A stretch of DNA of 64,000 nucleotides from Desulfovibrio sp. Fe33 (GTDB lineage Bacteria; Desulfobacterota; Desulfovibrionia; Desulfovibrionales; Desulfovibrionaceae), in assembly GCF_028532725.1 (NCBI RefSeq), contig NZ_JAQKGU010000008.1:116940-180939 (forward strand). The letters run 5' to 3'. Positions 24,380 through 33,977 of the stretch are shown in pieces; within the stretch, counting starts at the first letter, position 1, and each line of letters starts with the position of its first letter. A program made the translations under genes and the position numbers. The notes under the pieces were generated by a model, which had not been told where the DNA came from, ran no database searches, and was given only the letters and a program-made list of their open reading frames with translations.

Positions 24380-25016
24380 CTACCTTTCTATATCGCAACT
24401 GGACTCATCTTTCATGTCAGACTCAGCGTTTGCCGCTCCATTGAGCCATTCTGAGGTTAGGCGCTGTGCTTCATCAACTTCGTTCGTATCCATATCTTCC
24501 TCTAAGCTATCTCTTGCGCTAGCCGCTCCATCAACGTCTTCGTAGGCTCCCAATTTGTACCACATGTACGCTTGGACATTATCAATTTCTGTCCCTCTCC
24601 CATTCTCGTACGCTTTGCCCAACTCGAAATAAGCGGCAGATCTTTTTTTGATTCGCAGCGCGCTGATACCAATTGAAAGCCATTGCATAATTTTTCGGAG
24701 TGCCATCGCCTCTAGCAAACATCATTGCTACCCACAATTGTGCCTTGCTATCCCCCATCTCCGCAGCACAGAGAAAGCATTCGTAGGCTTTTTTCAAATC
24801 TCGATCGACACCGCTCCCATCATAATAAAGGCCTCCCAGCTCACATATCGCTCGCATTTCGCCATTTGCGGCTGAGATGGAATAATACTCGAATGCCCGC
24901 TTAGAATCTTTCTTTGTCCCCTTCCATAAGCATACATTCGTCCCAGGCAGTAGGCCGCGTTAGTATCACCAAGCTCGTATGCAGAGGTCAGCGATAAAAC
25001 AGCTTTTTCCTAGTTG
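24380..25016 (-). pseudogene. Sel1-repeat protein gene with frameshifts
   Basis: Read on the minus strand, Sel1-type repeats (AYELGDTNAAYCLGRMYAYG; AICELGGLYYDGSGVDRDLKKA; AQLWVAMMFARGDGTPKNYAMA; AYFELGKAYENGRGTE) lie in three successive frames. One break is at about 24927, the other in a run of seven A at about 24650. Sel1 repeats form helical adaptor solenoids. No start codon is seen at the front, which abuts the IS3 remnant. The C-terminal tail (EEDMDTNEVDEAQRLTSEWL) is intact. Confidence 0.75.
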
Positions 25017-25018
25017 CC

Positions 25019-25718
25019 CTAACCTACCCCCAGTTTATATTCCGGGCTTATGTGAGTCTGCACTCTTCCTGCTGAGGTTGTCCAGGCCCCCAGCATAGCT
25101 CCCACTAGAGGGAGCCGCGCGACCGGCGCAGGCGGCTTGTATCCCAACGAGCTGTGAGGTATAATCGCATTGTATTTCTGCCGCCAATTTTCGAGCACAA
25201 CCTGTACTTCCTTCAACGAATAGAATATTTCTCCATTCAGCAATTCATCCTGCAACTTCCCATTGAAGCTTTCGCTGTATCCGTTCTCCCACGGGCTACC
25301 GGGTTCGATGTAAGCCGTGTTCACTCCGATGTTTTTCAGCCATTTCCTGATCGCCGTTGCTGTGAACTCGGAACCGTTGTCCGATCTGATGAAATCAGGC
25401 TGACCTCAGCTTACGAACAGGTCGGCAAGAATATGCATTACGTCCTCATTCCGTATTCTTCTCGCTACAGGAATTCCAAGGCATTCTCCCGTAAATTCAT
25501 CAATGATGGTCAGCATACGAAATGCCTTACCGTCATGCATCCGGCCCATGACAAATCATAAGCCCAAACATAATTCGGCCAGCAAGGGCGAAGGCGCAAA
25601 CATGATCCGTCATTGAGCCACAGTCGTCCTGTCTTGGGTTGTTTTCTGGAGACTTTCAGCCCCCCCCGTCGCCATATGCGTTCGACCCGCTGTAGTTCAC
25701 ATGCCCACCTTCATTTTG
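25019..25718 (-). pseudogene. IS3-family transposase remnant
   Basis: The minus strand encodes pieces of an IS3-type OrfB: an HTH_21 end (LQRVERIWRRGGLKV), a conserved RLWLNDGSCLRLRP stretch, then in another frame the integrase core with AFRMLTIIDEFTGECLGIPV, RSDNGSEFTATAIRKWL and PGSPWENGYSESFNGKLQDE. An in-frame stop follows LADLFVS at about 25408, and a frameshift separates the first part. OrfA and the 5' part are missing. It is inactive. Confidence 0.85.
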
Positions 25719-25902
25719 AAGCAGTGGCGTAATTCGCCTATAACAATATTGTCCGTATTCTCTGGCAAATAATATGAACCAAAAGTGAAAAGGGCTATCT
25801 CTAAGGATTTTAAGAAGGACTGCTATATTGTCTCCTTATCCGATAAAATGTTATGAAGATTAAACGATACGCCTAATTCTGTTTTTTTAAGGAGCCTTCC
25901 GA

Positions 25903-28599
25903 ATGCCTAAGCATTTACCCAGATTTATTTGCAGTAGTTCTTCAAACTACATGCGAGTGGTATGCTTTATAATTCCAATCTTGGTCGCTTCATGCGCAAC
26001 GCTGCCTGAGAAGATTCAAAAGAACATTTATCAAAACGATTTTAGTTCCGCTTTGATCTTATTGGAAGAGAAAGGGGTTGGGGCCGTCGTCGATCCAAAA
26101 GCAGATGAAGAAGAGTTAGCTGCAAGGAATATATACGAGAATGGAGTTAACAACTATTATCGTCAAAAGATTGATGATGAACTCTCCTCAGGCAATCTAA
26201 GGCAGGCATATCAGTATTCATTGGAAGCAAAGACTTTTTGTCCATGGTCTTCTTGGGCGCAAAATGAATCAAACGACCTTCATGAACAGCTGCAACGAAT
26301 TAAAAACCTTGAAATAAAGTGGAAACGCATCCTCGGAAGCAATGCTATAACGCTAGAGGATGCTTATGAAATTAAAAAAGATGTAAGTGCTGTCTACAAC
26401 ATAATTAATGACACGCCATTTTTGGTAAGCACTTTTAATTCAGCTACAAAAGTAATTGTGAAAAAGCTTGCTGAGGGCGTGAAGTCTTTAGGCGAAAAGC
26501 TTACAAAGGAGGATGTTGATGTTTTTGAAAATTCCTTAGACGATTTTCCAAACCTTGGACACGAGAAAGGGTTAATCGTTGGGGCATTTAAGGACTATGC
26601 GTTGCTCCCGAAGATAAAAGACATAAAGGATGAAGATGTTTTACTTAATGGCCTGCCAAAAGAGGCTTTAAATAATTTAGTAATATTTTTTCAAAACAGC
26701 AATCGTTACCGCCTAATGGATGAATGCTATATTGTAGTTAAGCAGTTGTTCATTAGCTGGACGGAATCCTATTTTTCAGCATGGTTAGTGGACGACAACG
26801 TCAGTTATGCTATGATTGACTTGGCAGAGAAAATAAATAGCGATCTAGCATTTCTATCAACAGAACAATTCAAAAACAGCATATCAACTGGTCACATTCT
26901 GAGAGCAAATAGACGTTCTGGCGACGGGAAAAGTGCTGCAATATCTCTATTGCATTTACAAAGAGCAAAAATGCTGAGCAGCAAAATGTGGGAGCGTGAT
27001 GGTAGAAAAGTTTTGAGTGTGGCAGAGGCCAGCCTAAAATCGACAACACCAGTGTCAGCTTCTATAAGTGTCGGAGGAGACCCAAATATTTCTCCAATTC
27101 TTTATGATCTTTTGCGAAATTCTTTCGCCTATAGGGTAAAGTCAAACACCAAATCATACTTTAAGTGGACCTGGAGAAGTCCAGAATTGGAGAAAAGTGA
27201 TGTTGAAGTTTATTTTTCCGACATTAAGGCTTTTTTCCCATCAAGAAGTGATTTGAGTGTCGTTAACTCAAAATACCTGTCACATTATCAAGACGTGCCC
27301 AACCCACAAAAAGAGTACCTCGCATCGAGACTACAATGGGCCGAGAGCTCTGTAAATAGTGCAGAGTGGAATTACGACAGTGCGGTGTCTAGACACAATT
27401 TCAACCCTACACAGTTGAGTCTTAACAATGTAAACAATGCATATAACGATTACTCCATGGCTGTTAACACATATAATTCGATTCTTAGGCAGTACAATAG
27501 GACCCCGTCGACGATTAGTGAACCTGTATTCTTAGCTTATACCTTCGAGCAAGGCTCAATCAAATCTGGATGGTCAATCTCCGCTAAATTTTATTCTGGT
27601 AGCTATGTTGATAATTTCTCAAAACAGCTAGTCGACTCGGACTTTGTTCGATTGGGTTCTAAGTACAATGACAGTAATTCAAATTACAGACGGGATGATG
27701 GCATTGATATCGATGTGTCTAACGAGGCTATGATCGATAAACTCAACAAGATACTTTCCGCCATGATGATCTCATTCGAGGACTCAATTTCCAAACTAAA
27801 ACTACATGATTTTCAAAGAGTTGAAGGAGAGGAAAAAGAACTGTTGATCTCTCTGTATCAGCCGTTTGGCCCTCGTATGCCTAAGACGGCAAGCAATTGG
27901 ATTAAGGAGGCGTTTACAAACTTTGACCTGCCCTCGAGTGAGGCCAAGCCACGAGCTATCTCATTAGCCCGCAAGCACCAGTCCACTAACGGCATGAACC
28001 TTAAACAATTTGTATCTTACCATGAAGACACCGTCTGTGAAATTAAACATGATTTTGGCCGAGGAACAGGCACTCTGATTTCTAATGATGGATTGATTCT
28101 GACTTGCGCACATGTGCTGAACGGCTCTCGATTTATCGCCACATTCCACTCTGGAACAAATAAAGGGAATTATGAATGTAAGACCGTATTTGTGGATGAA
28201 AAAAATGACGTCGCCCTAGTACGTGCTATAGGCCTAAAGGCTTCTAAATGGGCTACTATCCGCTTAAAACGACCTACGGTTAAGGGGGAACAAATTATTG
28301 CTATAGGTAATCCCGGTTTGCGAGGAGGAGAAACAAACATTGCCGGAGCAACCAAAGGCATCGTTAGTAATCCCGATTTGAGTGTCTACGGCACTCAAAG
28401 AACCGTAAATGATATTACAATTGCTTCAGGGTCTAGTGGAGGGCCGGTGTTTTCGTTTGAAACCGGTGAATTGGTCGGTGTCGTTACAGCAGTTTGGTCC
28501 GCAGGCTTGGCGCAAGAAGGCGGCGTGTCCTCGTCCGGTTACTTTTGCCTTAGTGCACCAGCCGCACATTTAACTGAATGGTTAGGAGTTCGCTATTAA
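25903..28599 (+). CDS. Large lipoprotein with C-terminal trypsin-like protease
   Basis: An 898-residue, AT-rich gene with AAGGAG before its ATG. The N-terminus is a lipoprotein signal (IIPILVASC, lipid-modified C31), so the protein should be anchored in a membrane outside the cytoplasm. Residues 35-690 match nothing I know; they are mostly helical and may contain TPR-like pairs near 40-130. The last 190 residues are a trypsin-like serine protease of the HtrA/S1 type with H737 (TCAHVLNG), D769 (EKNDVALV) and S845 (GSSGGPV). No PDZ domain follows. It stands alone between IS remnants, clearly imported by transfer. The fusion of a long unknown sensor-like region with a protease is unusual. Confidence 0.8.
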   Translation: MPKHLPRFICSSSSNYMRVVCFIIPILVASCATLPEKIQKNIYQNDFSSALILLEEKGVGAVVDPKADEEELAARNIYENGVNNYYRQKIDDELSSGNLRQAYQYSLEAKTFCPWSSWAQNESNDLHEQLQRIKNLEIKWKRILGSNAITLEDAYEIKKDVSAVYNIINDTPFLVSTFNSATKVIVKKLAEGVKSLGEKLTKEDVDVFENSLDDFPNLGHEKGLIVGAFKDYALLPKIKDIKDEDVLLNGLPKEALNNLVIFFQNSNRYRLMDECYIVVKQLFISWTESYFSAWLVDDNVSYAMIDLAEKINSDLAFLSTEQFKNSISTGHILRANRRSGDGKSAAISLLHLQRAKMLSSKMWERDGRKVLSVAEASLKSTTPVSASISVGGDPNISPILYDLLRNSFAYRVKSNTKSYFKWTWRSPELEKSDVEVYFSDIKAFFPSRSDLSVVNSKYLSHYQDVPNPQKEYLASRLQWAESSVNSAEWNYDSAVSRHNFNPTQLSLNNVNNAYNDYSMAVNTYNSILRQYNRTPSTISEPVFLAYTFEQGSIKSGWSISAKFYSGSYVDNFSKQLVDSDFVRLGSKYNDSNSNYRRDDGIDIDVSNEAMIDKLNKILSAMMISFEDSISKLKLHDFQRVEGEEKELLISLYQPFGPRMPKTASNWIKEAFTNFDLPSSEAKPRAISLARKHQSTNGMNLKQFVSYHEDTVCEIKHDFGRGTGTLISNDGLILTCAHVLNGSRFIATFHSGTNKGNYECKTVFVDEKNDVALVRAIGLKASKWATIRLKRPTVKGEQIIAIGNPGLRGGETNIAGATKGIVSNPDLSVYGTQRTVNDITIASGSSGGPVFSFETGELVGVVTAVWSAGLAQEGGVSSSGYFCLSAPAAHLTEWLGVRY

Positions 28600-28783
28600 A
28601 TGCAAGATTGGGAGAACTGAAACGTGGGATATTCAAGGGCCATGAGGAAGCCATCAACTCAGAATATCGCCCTGGCACGACAGGTAACCTCGAATAGAAG
28701 GGAGAGATGGTAATCCCCCCATTTCTAGAGGGTCTGAAAAGAAGAACCTACGCACCCTTTCCCAGCCTTGCTACTTTTCTGGT

Positions 28784-29762
28784 TCATCCGGATAAAGCAT
28801 ACTTTGCTTCGTGAATCCCCATGATCCTGAGCTTGACGAACTCGGTATCCCGATAGCCGTAGGCTTGCCGTTTTAGCGTCTTGATCATGTTGTTCGTCCC
28901 TTCGATTGGGCCTGATGAGATGGGGTGTTCGTGGTAAGCGAGGATGCCGAAACGATACGTGGCAAGCGTCCTCGTCATGCCCCACAAAGGGCGCATCTCC
29001 GATGTTTCGCCCCTGGCGATCCAGTCGTTGATTACCTTCTCGGCCGTCGCCTGATTCGGCTGGGACCAGAGTTGTCGCAAATCATCTTTCAGATAGTAGG
29101 CTGTCGCCAAAGGTTTGTTCAGCCGCAACGCTTCATCCAAGCGCTCCTTTTCATCGCGGCTTTTGTCTTTTTGAGATGTCCCAAAACGGGATCAGCGTTT
29201 CTCGGCTTCGTCCTTCGCCGACAAAGACGACTGCGCCACTTTTGAGGTCCATGACCAGCGTGAGGTACTTTTGCCCTTGCGGACGCTGATTTCGTCGATA
29301 GCGATATACTTGATCTTTCCCAGACTGGGTCTTGAGAAACGGCGAAACAGATAACGCATGAAGATCGATTTGATGGTGTCCCAACCGACGCCCAACAGAT
29401 CGGCAACATCCTGAATCGTCATCTTTTTTGCCTGGGCGAGGGCATATCACTCAAAAGCTTTCGTATACCAGCGCCTGGGGTCGGCGATCTGAATGTCGAT
29501 CAAGCGAATGACGCCGCAATTGCAACATCCTACCCGTTGGACGGGAATGACCAGCCAAACGGGCTTGAAACCGATGGGCACAGTCTGCACTCATCTTGCG
29601 GCAAAGCCGTGGCGAATGATGTTCTGGGATGGCAGCAGGGGCAACGAATCAAGTTATCCTTGGGCCGCACTCTCAGGATGATGTTGCCTTCGATGAAATC
29701 CTGCCGAACGTAGTCGTAGCCCCCCGCAAGCCGAATGCGTAGTAGATGAAACTCGTGGACAT
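28784..29762 (-). pseudogene. ISL3-family transposase remnant
   Basis: From the ATG at 29762 (MSTSFIYYAFGLRG) the minus strand carries ISL3 parts in changing frames: the zinc region (NLIRCPCC; VGCCNCGVIRL), an in-frame TGA after YTKAFE, the HTH (MTIQDVADLLGVGWDTIKSI), the DDE core (KIKYIAIDEISVRKG, LTLVMDLKSGAVVFVGEG) and the C-terminal part (YHEHPISSGPIEGTNNMIKTLKRQAYGYRD). At least three frame breaks make it inactive. Confidence 0.85.
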
Positions 29763-29955
29763 GGCGATTACTCCCTCCGCTGGTTGGTGATGCTTCCAAC
29801 GGTTGGACGCCATGTCCTTTCATTTTGTCAAAAGTACGCTTGAGCCGGATGAACTCATCTTCTCGCCGACCTGTACTTTCAAGGCAAAGCCTGTTGCAAA
29901 ATACCAACAAGTCTGCGACAGCTCGGGGAACAAAATAACTTAACCGGCATATTTT

Positions 29956-30321
29956 ATGGACGAAGACTCGATCGGGAAACAGATTGAATACAGAATCGCG
30001 CGCCTGAACACATACCGTTCGTTCGGCGTTTTTTTTGTCCTCTGTTTCTTGGGATACATAATCATCACCTCGTTCAGGGATGTGGCTATACACGCACCTG
30101 AACAAATGTGCCAGATTGTGAAGATCGTCGACGCTCTAAGCTTGGACAGATGGATAATCGGGGCTATCGCGGCCGTTACCTCTACAGGGTATATATACGA
30201 GAGAAAGGGCAAGAAACGGGCTATCCGTGAAAAAAGCAAGCTCCAAAAACGATTAGAAAACAATGATCCCGGACGGACCAGCAGTCACTTGACGGAAACT
30301 GGAGACACACCGGAGGAATGA
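29956..30321 (+). CDS. Small membrane protein, first of a pair
   Basis: A 121-residue protein with two predicted membrane helices (about 22-40 and 65-82) and a basic, helical C-terminal tail (ERKGKKRAIREKSKLQKRLEN). No known family. Its stop is one base before the ATG of the next membrane protein gene, so the two form an operon. The ribosome site is weak. The pair lies directly behind the ISL3 remnant and ahead of a strong terminator, and is of intermediate GC content. Confidence 0.6.
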   Translation: MDEDSIGKQIEYRIARLNTYRSFGVFFVLCFLGYIIITSFRDVAIHAPEQMCQIVKIVDALSLDRWIIGAIAAVTSTGYIYERKGKKRAIREKSKLQKRLENNDPGRTSSHLTETGDTPEE

Positions 30322-30322
30322 T

Positions 30323-30967
30323 ATGGCGCATCTTTTCCTGGCAGTATTTGCCTCATTTGTTTTGGCGGTCGCATGGGAAAAAATGTGGCGCAAGTCTTTG
30401 CTTGATGACAGCCGTGACCGGCTCTTCGACCTGCGGGACGAATCCAGACAGTGGTTCCTGGAAAACGGATACACACTGGACAACAATGTCTATCAATCTC
30501 TTCGCTCTTTGCTGAATGCACACATTCGGCATTGCGAAGACTTGACCCTGACTAGATACGTGGTGACCACCCAGATGTATGCCGAATCTCCAAAGCTTAA
30601 GGAAAACCTCGACAGTTACCTACAGGCAAGTTTTTGGACTGAGGACGAGAAGATTAATGATTACGTGGCACAGTCAAGAGAAAAGGCTTCAATGATTGTT
30701 ATGGACCACATGATGAAAGGCAGTTTCTTCATAGCCTTGCCCGTGCTGGCAGCCGTTCTGGTCATGTTCGTTTTAATCATGGGCAGGGCGCTATGGGCAT
30801 CCCTTCGCGACTGCCGTCTTGTTACCTTGGGAGTGCGGCGCACAACAGTCCTCGCCACGGTAGCAGCCCTGATTTTCATGCTTCCATATAGGACATTAAC
30901 CATTCATCCGAATGTGGCCCGCTACTTTGGACAACAGCAAATAGAAATTTACTCTGCAAGAGGGTGA
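30323..30967 (+). CDS. Membrane protein, second of a pair
   Basis: This 214-residue protein has a membrane anchor at residues 3-20, a soluble charged domain to about 130 (DDSRDRLFDLRDESRQWFLENGYTLDNN...), and two more membrane helices at about 134-157 and 174-191. GGAGG lies just upstream, inside the preceding gene. The soluble part begins with a DxxRDxLFxLRDExR pattern also seen in some small membrane proteins of unknown function. No enzyme motif is visible. Co-translated with the first protein, so a two-component membrane complex is likely. Confidence 0.6.
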   Translation: MAHLFLAVFASFVLAVAWEKMWRKSLLDDSRDRLFDLRDESRQWFLENGYTLDNNVYQSLRSLLNAHIRHCEDLTLTRYVVTTQMYAESPKLKENLDSYLQASFWTEDEKINDYVAQSREKASMIVMDHMMKGSFFIALPVLAAVLVMFVLIMGRALWASLRDCRLVTLGVRRTTVLATVAALIFMLPYRTLTIHPNVARYFGQQQIEIYSARG

Positions 30968-30995
30968 TTCATACGTCCGTAAGCTACAGACAACA

Positions 30996-31024
30996 AAGCC
31001 CCGGCAATCTGCCGGGGCTTTTCT
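30996..31024 (+). terminator. Bidirectional terminator
   Basis: AAGCCCCGGCA-ATC-TGCCGGGGCTT (30996-31020), followed by TTCTT. It ends the membrane operon; on the minus strand it ends the small cysteine-rich gene, with AAAG before the stem. Confidence 0.85.
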
Positions 31025-31206
31025 TATTCTTCTTCCTGTGCTTTCTGTTGTGAAATATACGCGTCCGGGTCGCACCGAGGGCAAAGGTATAGCCTGTCAT
31101 CACACCGTTCGCAAACCGGCATTTTTATAGAATCTTCAGCCCCACTGCAGTACTCGCATTTGACGATATCTTCACATCCACACCTCTCACACTTCGAATC
31201 AATCAT
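31024..31206 (-). CDS. Small nine-cysteine zinc-ribbon-like protein
   Basis: Only 60 residues, but the start has a perfect TAGGAGG site. Nine cysteines stand in CxxC-type pairs (C6/C9, C17/C20, C32/C35, C42/C45, with C11 extra), enough for two zinc ribbons. The rest is acidic. Such proteins may bind metal or RNA polymerase; nothing more specific can be said. It converges with the membrane operon on a shared terminator. Confidence 0.65.
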   Translation of the reverse strand: MIDSKCERCGCEDIVKCEYCSGAEDSIKMPVCERCDDRLYLCPRCDPDAYISQQKAQEEE

Positions 31207-31702
31207 TGGAACCTCCTAAATTCTTGGAGGCTGTACCAGATAACTAGCCATTATCTTTTCAAAACAGCGCGTATTTTCATGTGATCACTCCGGTTATTTT
31301 TGGAAACACATTCTCCAAGCTCGGCTGCCACCTTTGTGTTTTGTGCAACTCGCGGTTAAGAATCATGATCGGTTCGCCTAACGAGTGAACGCATGTTTTT
31401 CTAAAAAGCCCACAAAATTGCGCGGCCGTTCATGAAGGGCAGCCCAAAGTCCTCTCTTCATTTTATCCTGCCATTTATTCTCGAGCCAGGTAAGGCAGAT
31501 GTACAGGACGGCTATGTGGTTGTTTCGCCACTACAACGTACACAATACAAGGCAAAACCGGCTCTCTTGCCCCTTTTGGGACACCTCTATTTTTACTGAA
31601 CAAGCTTGACTTATCTTCTCGATCAAGCCAATAAGTCTGACATTAACTTCCCGCAGCAAAATTTCGGAACGAACGCCCTCTCAGTTTTCCAAGGAGGCTT
31701 GT
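31207..31702. other. Non-coding gap of about 500 bp
   Basis: I see no gene here. TTGACT at about 31607 could be a -35 box for the transporter gene. The gap marks the change from the IS-rich left half to the metabolic right half. Confidence 0.5.
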
Positions 31703-32956
31703 ATGAAAGCAGGGGAATGCAAGAAAAAACGCAGATTAATTAATGCGATAGGGCCTGGGTTGTTATATGCGGCTGCCGCTGTCGGAGTGTCTCACCTTGT
31801 CCAGGCGACTCGCGCCGGGGCAAACTATGGACTCGGCCTCACTGTGGTGGTCATTGCGGCCTGCCTCCTCAAATACCCTGGACTTCGTTTTGGTGGCATA
31901 TACTCGGCGGCAACCGGAGAAAGCTTGATCGCCAGCTATCGCAGAGAAGGATGGTGTGCTTTTCTCGTTTATAGCCTTGCCCAATTGTTCAGCATGTTCT
32001 TTGTCATTGCCGCATTGTCCCTGTTCACCTCCGGGCTGGTCCAAGCGGCACTCAACATTCAGATTGGAAGTGCGGTAGGCGCAGCCGGAATGCTTGCCCT
32101 CGTTATTCTCATGCTAAACATCGGACAATATGGCACTGTCGAACGAATTACTAAATATATAGTCGCCATATTTTCTGTTTTGATTGCAACGGCAACGATT
32201 CTCGTAGTCCCCAAAATTGAATGGTCGCTTTCAGCGTTCGCCCTGCCCAAAATCGATGCAACACTATTTCCCTTCCTACTTGCGCTTATCGGTTTTATGC
32301 CGAGCCCCACCGATGCATCGGCCCTCCAGTCGCTATGGACATGCGCGCGGGCGACCGAACGGTGTGAGCGGGCAAGCCAGAAGGATGCGGCCTTTGACTT
32401 CAACTTTGGCTATTCCATAACAATACTCACAGCCATGTGCTTTCTGTTTCTTGGCGCCGGTGTCCTCCACACCCCCGGTATCGAACTGGCTACGACCAAT
32501 TTCGGCTTTGCGCGACAACTCATGACTCTCTTCACCGAAACAGTCGGAGCGTGGAGCCTGCCTATTATTGCCCTTGCTTCCATATCAGTGATGTTCTCGA
32601 CCCTGTACTCGGTGGTTGACGGGTACGCCAGGATCGTTCTTGAGGTTATCAACTACGGCCTGCCCCAAAAAAAATCATCCCGAAGCACTAAAACAATATA
32701 TACCGCCACTGGCATTGTGCTCTGTTCCGGGGCCGTTGTCATATTGGCGACAATGATGAAATCCTTCTCGACCTTCATGGATTTGGCATCCACTATTGTC
32801 TTTATCACCAGCCCCATCCTGGCCATCCTGAACCATCGAGCCGTCTTTGGAAGCACCTTTCCGAAAGAATCGCAGCCCAACTCCTTCATGAAGGCCTGGA
32901 GCATCGCAGGCATTCTGTTCCTGGCAGCTCTCACTGTTGCCTATTTCTGCACTTAG
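31703..32956 (+). CDS. Nramp-like membrane transporter
   Basis: A 417-residue protein with about eleven membrane helices. The first helix carries the Nramp hallmark GPGLLYAAAAVGVSHLVQATRAGA, related to but not the same as the DPGN metal site of true Mn/Fe carriers. A later helix has GFMPSPTDASALQSLW. Lack of DPGN and of the MPH motif suggests a member that carries another substrate, as seen for Nramp-related Mg or aluminium carriers. AAGGAGG stands before the ATG. It is a single gene ended by a bidirectional terminator shared with the regulator gene. Confidence 0.8.
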   Translation: MKAGECKKKRRLINAIGPGLLYAAAAVGVSHLVQATRAGANYGLGLTVVVIAACLLKYPGLRFGGIYSAATGESLIASYRREGWCAFLVYSLAQLFSMFFVIAALSLFTSGLVQAALNIQIGSAVGAAGMLALVILMLNIGQYGTVERITKYIVAIFSVLIATATILVVPKIEWSLSAFALPKIDATLFPFLLALIGFMPSPTDASALQSLWTCARATERCERASQKDAAFDFNFGYSITILTAMCFLFLGAGVLHTPGIELATTNFGFARQLMTLFTETVGAWSLPIIALASISVMFSTLYSVVDGYARIVLEVINYGLPQKKSSRSTKTIYTATGIVLCSGAVVILATMMKSFSTFMDLASTIVFITSPILAILNHRAVFGSTFPKESQPNSFMKAWSIAGILFLAALTVAYFCT

Positions 32957-32986
32957 CGATCCCTTGTATCCAAAAATAAAAAAACT

Positions 32987-33018
32987 AAAGCGAACGGCAG
33001 AACACCGTTCGCTTTTTC
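32987..33018. terminator. Bidirectional terminator
   Basis: AAAGCGAACGG (32987-32997) pairs with CCGTTCGCTTT (33005-33015), with T and A runs outside on both strands. It separates the transporter and the convergent regulator gene. Confidence 0.85.
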
Positions 33019-33036
33019 CTACCTTTCCTCAAAAGT

Positions 33037-33759
33037 TCATCTCAGATTCACATCGCGAAGCAACTTCTCCTGGGACACCATGGCGGCTTTCAGGCCGGAG
33101 ACATGGACATACATCCTTTCAAAGACCAATTGTGGATTGCGGGATTGAAGTGCCTCAAGGATATTATGATGTGCATCATCGTCATGCACATACGGAGTCG
33201 AATCGCCAAGCATCTCCGTGAACATTATGGTGAAGCTCATAAAGCTACGGATAGACACGTCATAAAACGGATTGCCGCTCAATTGTCCCAATTGAATGTG
33301 AAATTTCGCATTATGCCTGACCCGCCTCAATGTTGCTTTTTGACTGACAGCCATATCGTTCAAATCGGCTAATTTCTGCAAGTCCATTGGAGAGGCCTTC
33401 ATTGCGGCCAGCCGTGCCGCTTCCGGCTCAATCAGCAGCCGGGCCGTCAGCAAATCATCAATTTTCATCTGCCCCATAAGGATCAAATCACCGAAAAGAT
33501 CCCCCATCGCACAGGACTCAATCACATCCCTGACAAATGTCCCTCCATTCTTGCCGCGTCGGGACTCCAGATATCCTTGGGCTTTCAACGCTCCCAGAGC
33601 TTCCCGGATCACCGCCCGACTTGAAGCATACCGTTTTGACAACGCTTCCTCACGAGGCAGGGCATCCCCCGGAACATACTGCTGAAGGAGAATCTCCCGC
33701 TTGATCTTGGCGACAATAGCCTCTTTACGGCTCTGCTTCACAACTATCTGTTTTTCCAT
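33037..33759 (-). CDS. GntR/FadR-type regulator with FCD domain
   Basis: Residues 10-80 form the winged helix of the GntR family (AIVAKIKREILLQQYVPGDALPREEALSKRYASSRAVIREAL), residues 95-235 the FCD effector domain with histidines in the metal-binding places (HNAKFHIQLGQLSGNPF; DDAHHNILEALQSRN). Such proteins are mostly repressors released by carboxylic acids. I start at 33759 (MEKQIVVK), which has GGAAG upstream; an ATG at 33804 is less likely. The gene is divergent from the fused oxidoreductase gene and two matching dyads lie between them, so it probably controls that operon and itself. Confidence 0.85.
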   Translation of the reverse strand: MEKQIVVKQSRKEAIVAKIKREILLQQYVPGDALPREEALSKRYASSRAVIREALGALKAQGYLESRRGKNGGTFVRDVIESCAMGDLFGDLILMGQMKIDDLLTARLLIEPEAARLAAMKASPMDLQKLADLNDMAVSQKATLRRVRHNAKFHIQLGQLSGNPFYDVSIRSFMSFTIMFTEMLGDSTPYVHDDDAHHNILEALQSRNPQLVFERMYVHVSGLKAAMVSQEKLLRDVNLR

Positions 33760-33824
33760 GCTTACTTCCGGCGTTAATTGAACAATATTTTGAATATATC
33801 CCATCTTTTGCCGTGTGTCGAACC

Positions 33825-33841
33825 AGAAGTTCAGACTTCAT
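33825..33841. promoter_or_regulatory. Operator-like dyad next to the regulator start
   Basis: AGAAGTTCAGACTTCAT matches the dyad at 33982-33998 in 13 of 17 positions and has the same centre. It lies 66 bp upstream of the proposed regulator start, fitting autoregulation. Confidence 0.55.
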
Positions 33842-33977
33842 AGGCTCAAAATCTCTCAAGCAACCAAAAATCTATTCGCCACAGGATACTCGTCAACGAA
33901 GAGTTTAATTATTTTATTATTTCTTAACAGCATATTAAAGTTAATCGTAGGCCTTGATGACAATTCCGAAACCATAT

